NCBI GenBank assembly: GCA_031430015.1
Contig: JANPAR010000139.1
Coordinates: 1 to 7,575, forward strand
From: CANJDH01 sp031430015
GTDB taxonomy: Bacteria > Pseudomonadota > Gammaproteobacteria > Burkholderiales > JAEUOS01
Direction: 5' to 3'
DNA length: 7,575 nucleotides
The translations under genes and the position numbers were made by a program. Each line of letters begins with the position of its first letter. Position 1 is the stretch's first letter. Under the pieces are notes generated by a model. That model did no database searches and was not told where the DNA came from. It saw only the letters and a list, made by a program, of their open reading frames with translations. Shown here in pieces: positions 6,805 through 7,575 of the stretch.

Positions 6805-6840
6805 CCCCGCCGGCAGTTCCCTTATTAAGCGAGAACGATC

Positions 6841-7575
6841 ATGAGCGATGAAGTGCTGGTGGAACACCTCGACGGCATGGTGATCGTCACCATCAACCGT
6901 CCAGCGCAACGCAATGCCGTCAACCGTGCGGTCTCGTACGGCGTATGCGAAGCCATCGACGAAATGGATCGCAACCCCGATCTACGCATCGGCATCCTCA
7001 CCGGCGCCGGCGGAAATTTTTGTGCCGGCATGGACTTGAAGGCCTTCCTGCAGGGGGAAATCACCCGCGTCGAGGGGCGCGGCATCCTCGGCATTGCCAT
7101 GACACCGCCCAAGAAGCCGCTGATCGCCGCAGTCGAAGGCTATGCCCTGGCGGGCGGCTTCGAATCCGCGCTCGCGTGCGATCTGCTGGTTGCCGCACGC
7201 AATGCCACCTTCGGCCTGCCCGAAGTCAAGCGCGGCTTGGGTGCAGCAGCCGGCGGGCTCATGCGCCTGCCGCGACTGATCCCGCAACGCATCGCCATGG
7301 AAGTAGCCCTTACCGGCGACATGATCAGTGCCGAGCGCCTGTATCAGTACGGCCTCATCAACGCCCTGGTGGAACCGGGCCAGGCATTGGAAGAAGCCAA
7401 AAAACTCGCGCGCCGCATCATGGCCAACGCGCCGCTCGCAGTCGCTGCGAGCAAGCGCGTCATCATCGAACAGCGCGATTGGCCGATTGCCGAAATGTTT
7501 GCGCGGCAGGACAAGCCGCTGTGGGTGGCCGGCACGCACATGGACATCAGCCAGCGCATGCGCGCCGACGAGGCC
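6841..7575 (+). CDS. Enoyl-CoA hydratase/isomerase (crotonase) family protein, 3' end cut
   Basis: The frame is open from the ATG at 6841 to the window edge (245 codons), probably lacking only the last dozen or so residues of a roughly 255-residue family member. Crotonases add water to 2-enoyl-CoA esters or catalyse related reactions through an oxyanion hole. The N-terminal strand ends in TINRPAQRNAVN (17-28). The oxyanion-hole segment is FCAGMDL (60-66), and the second loop is AGGFESALACD (104-114). E108 and E128 (in GLPEVKRGLG) occupy the positions of the two catalytic glutamates of true hydratases, favouring hydratase over isomerase or hydrolase activity. GAGA (6831-6834) is a weak ribosome site. 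The gene follows the FMN enzyme by 36 bases. In the proposed route it would make the beta-hydroxyacyl-CoA that the thiolase-like/DUF35 pair could cleave. Confidence 0.93.
   Translation, partial: MSDEVLVEHLDGMVIVTINRPAQRNAVNRAVSYGVCEAIDEMDRNPDLRIGILTGAGGNFCAGMDLKAFLQGEITRVEGRGILGIAMTPPKKPLIAAVEGYALAGGFESALACDLLVAARNATFGLPEVKRGLGAAAGGLMRLPRLIPQRIAMEVALTGDMISAERLYQYGLINALVEPGQALEEAKKLARRIMANAPLAVAASKRVIIEQRDWPIAEMFARQDKPLWVAGTHMDISQRMRADEA

Overview
The window is GC-rich, with codons ending mostly in G or C. It reads as one co-directional (+) gene block from a proteobacterium, most likely a betaproteobacterium of the Burkholderiales. The clearest clue is an orphan tripartite-tricarboxylate-type (Bug/TctC) periplasmic receptor beside acyl-CoA genes, an arrangement greatly expanded in that group. 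The assignment is an inference from gene content; no rRNA or marker gene is present.

Layout: 1-185 is the C-terminal end of an upstream gene, tentatively a FecR-domain protein. 186-679 is a long non-coding or degraded stretch. It holds a weak post-gene hairpin, an AT-rich island with a promoter-like sequence and a strong inverted repeat (about 346-412), and an unrecognised short open frame with coding-like codon use (437-601). From 680 onward come six + strand genes with short gaps (74, 28, 3, 83 and 36 bases), probably one transcription unit: a Bug/TctC solute receptor (680-1681), a fused NDP-forming acyl-CoA synthetase (1756-3936), an SCP-x-type thiolase-like protein (3965-5116), a DUF35 zinc-ribbon/OB-fold partner (5120-5560), a nitronate-monooxygenase-like FMN enzyme (5644-6804) and an enoyl-CoA hydratase cut by the window edge (6841-7575).

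How they may work together (inference): a carboxylate is captured in the periplasm by the receptor (no TctA/TctB membrane subunits are in view), activated to a CoA thioester by the synthetase, hydrated by the crotonase after a desaturation step encoded elsewhere, and cleaved by the thiolase-like/DUF35 pair. The thiolase-like protein has glycine where classical thiolases carry the nucleophilic cysteine. Its tight pairing with a DUF35 protein recalls the Ltp/DUF35 retro-aldolases of steroid side-chain degradation, so C-C cleavage by an aldol mechanism is a real alternative to thiolysis. The FMN enzyme has no obvious step in this route. The substrate cannot be read from the sequence.

No CRISPR array, tRNA, rRNA, insertion sequence or phage gene was seen.
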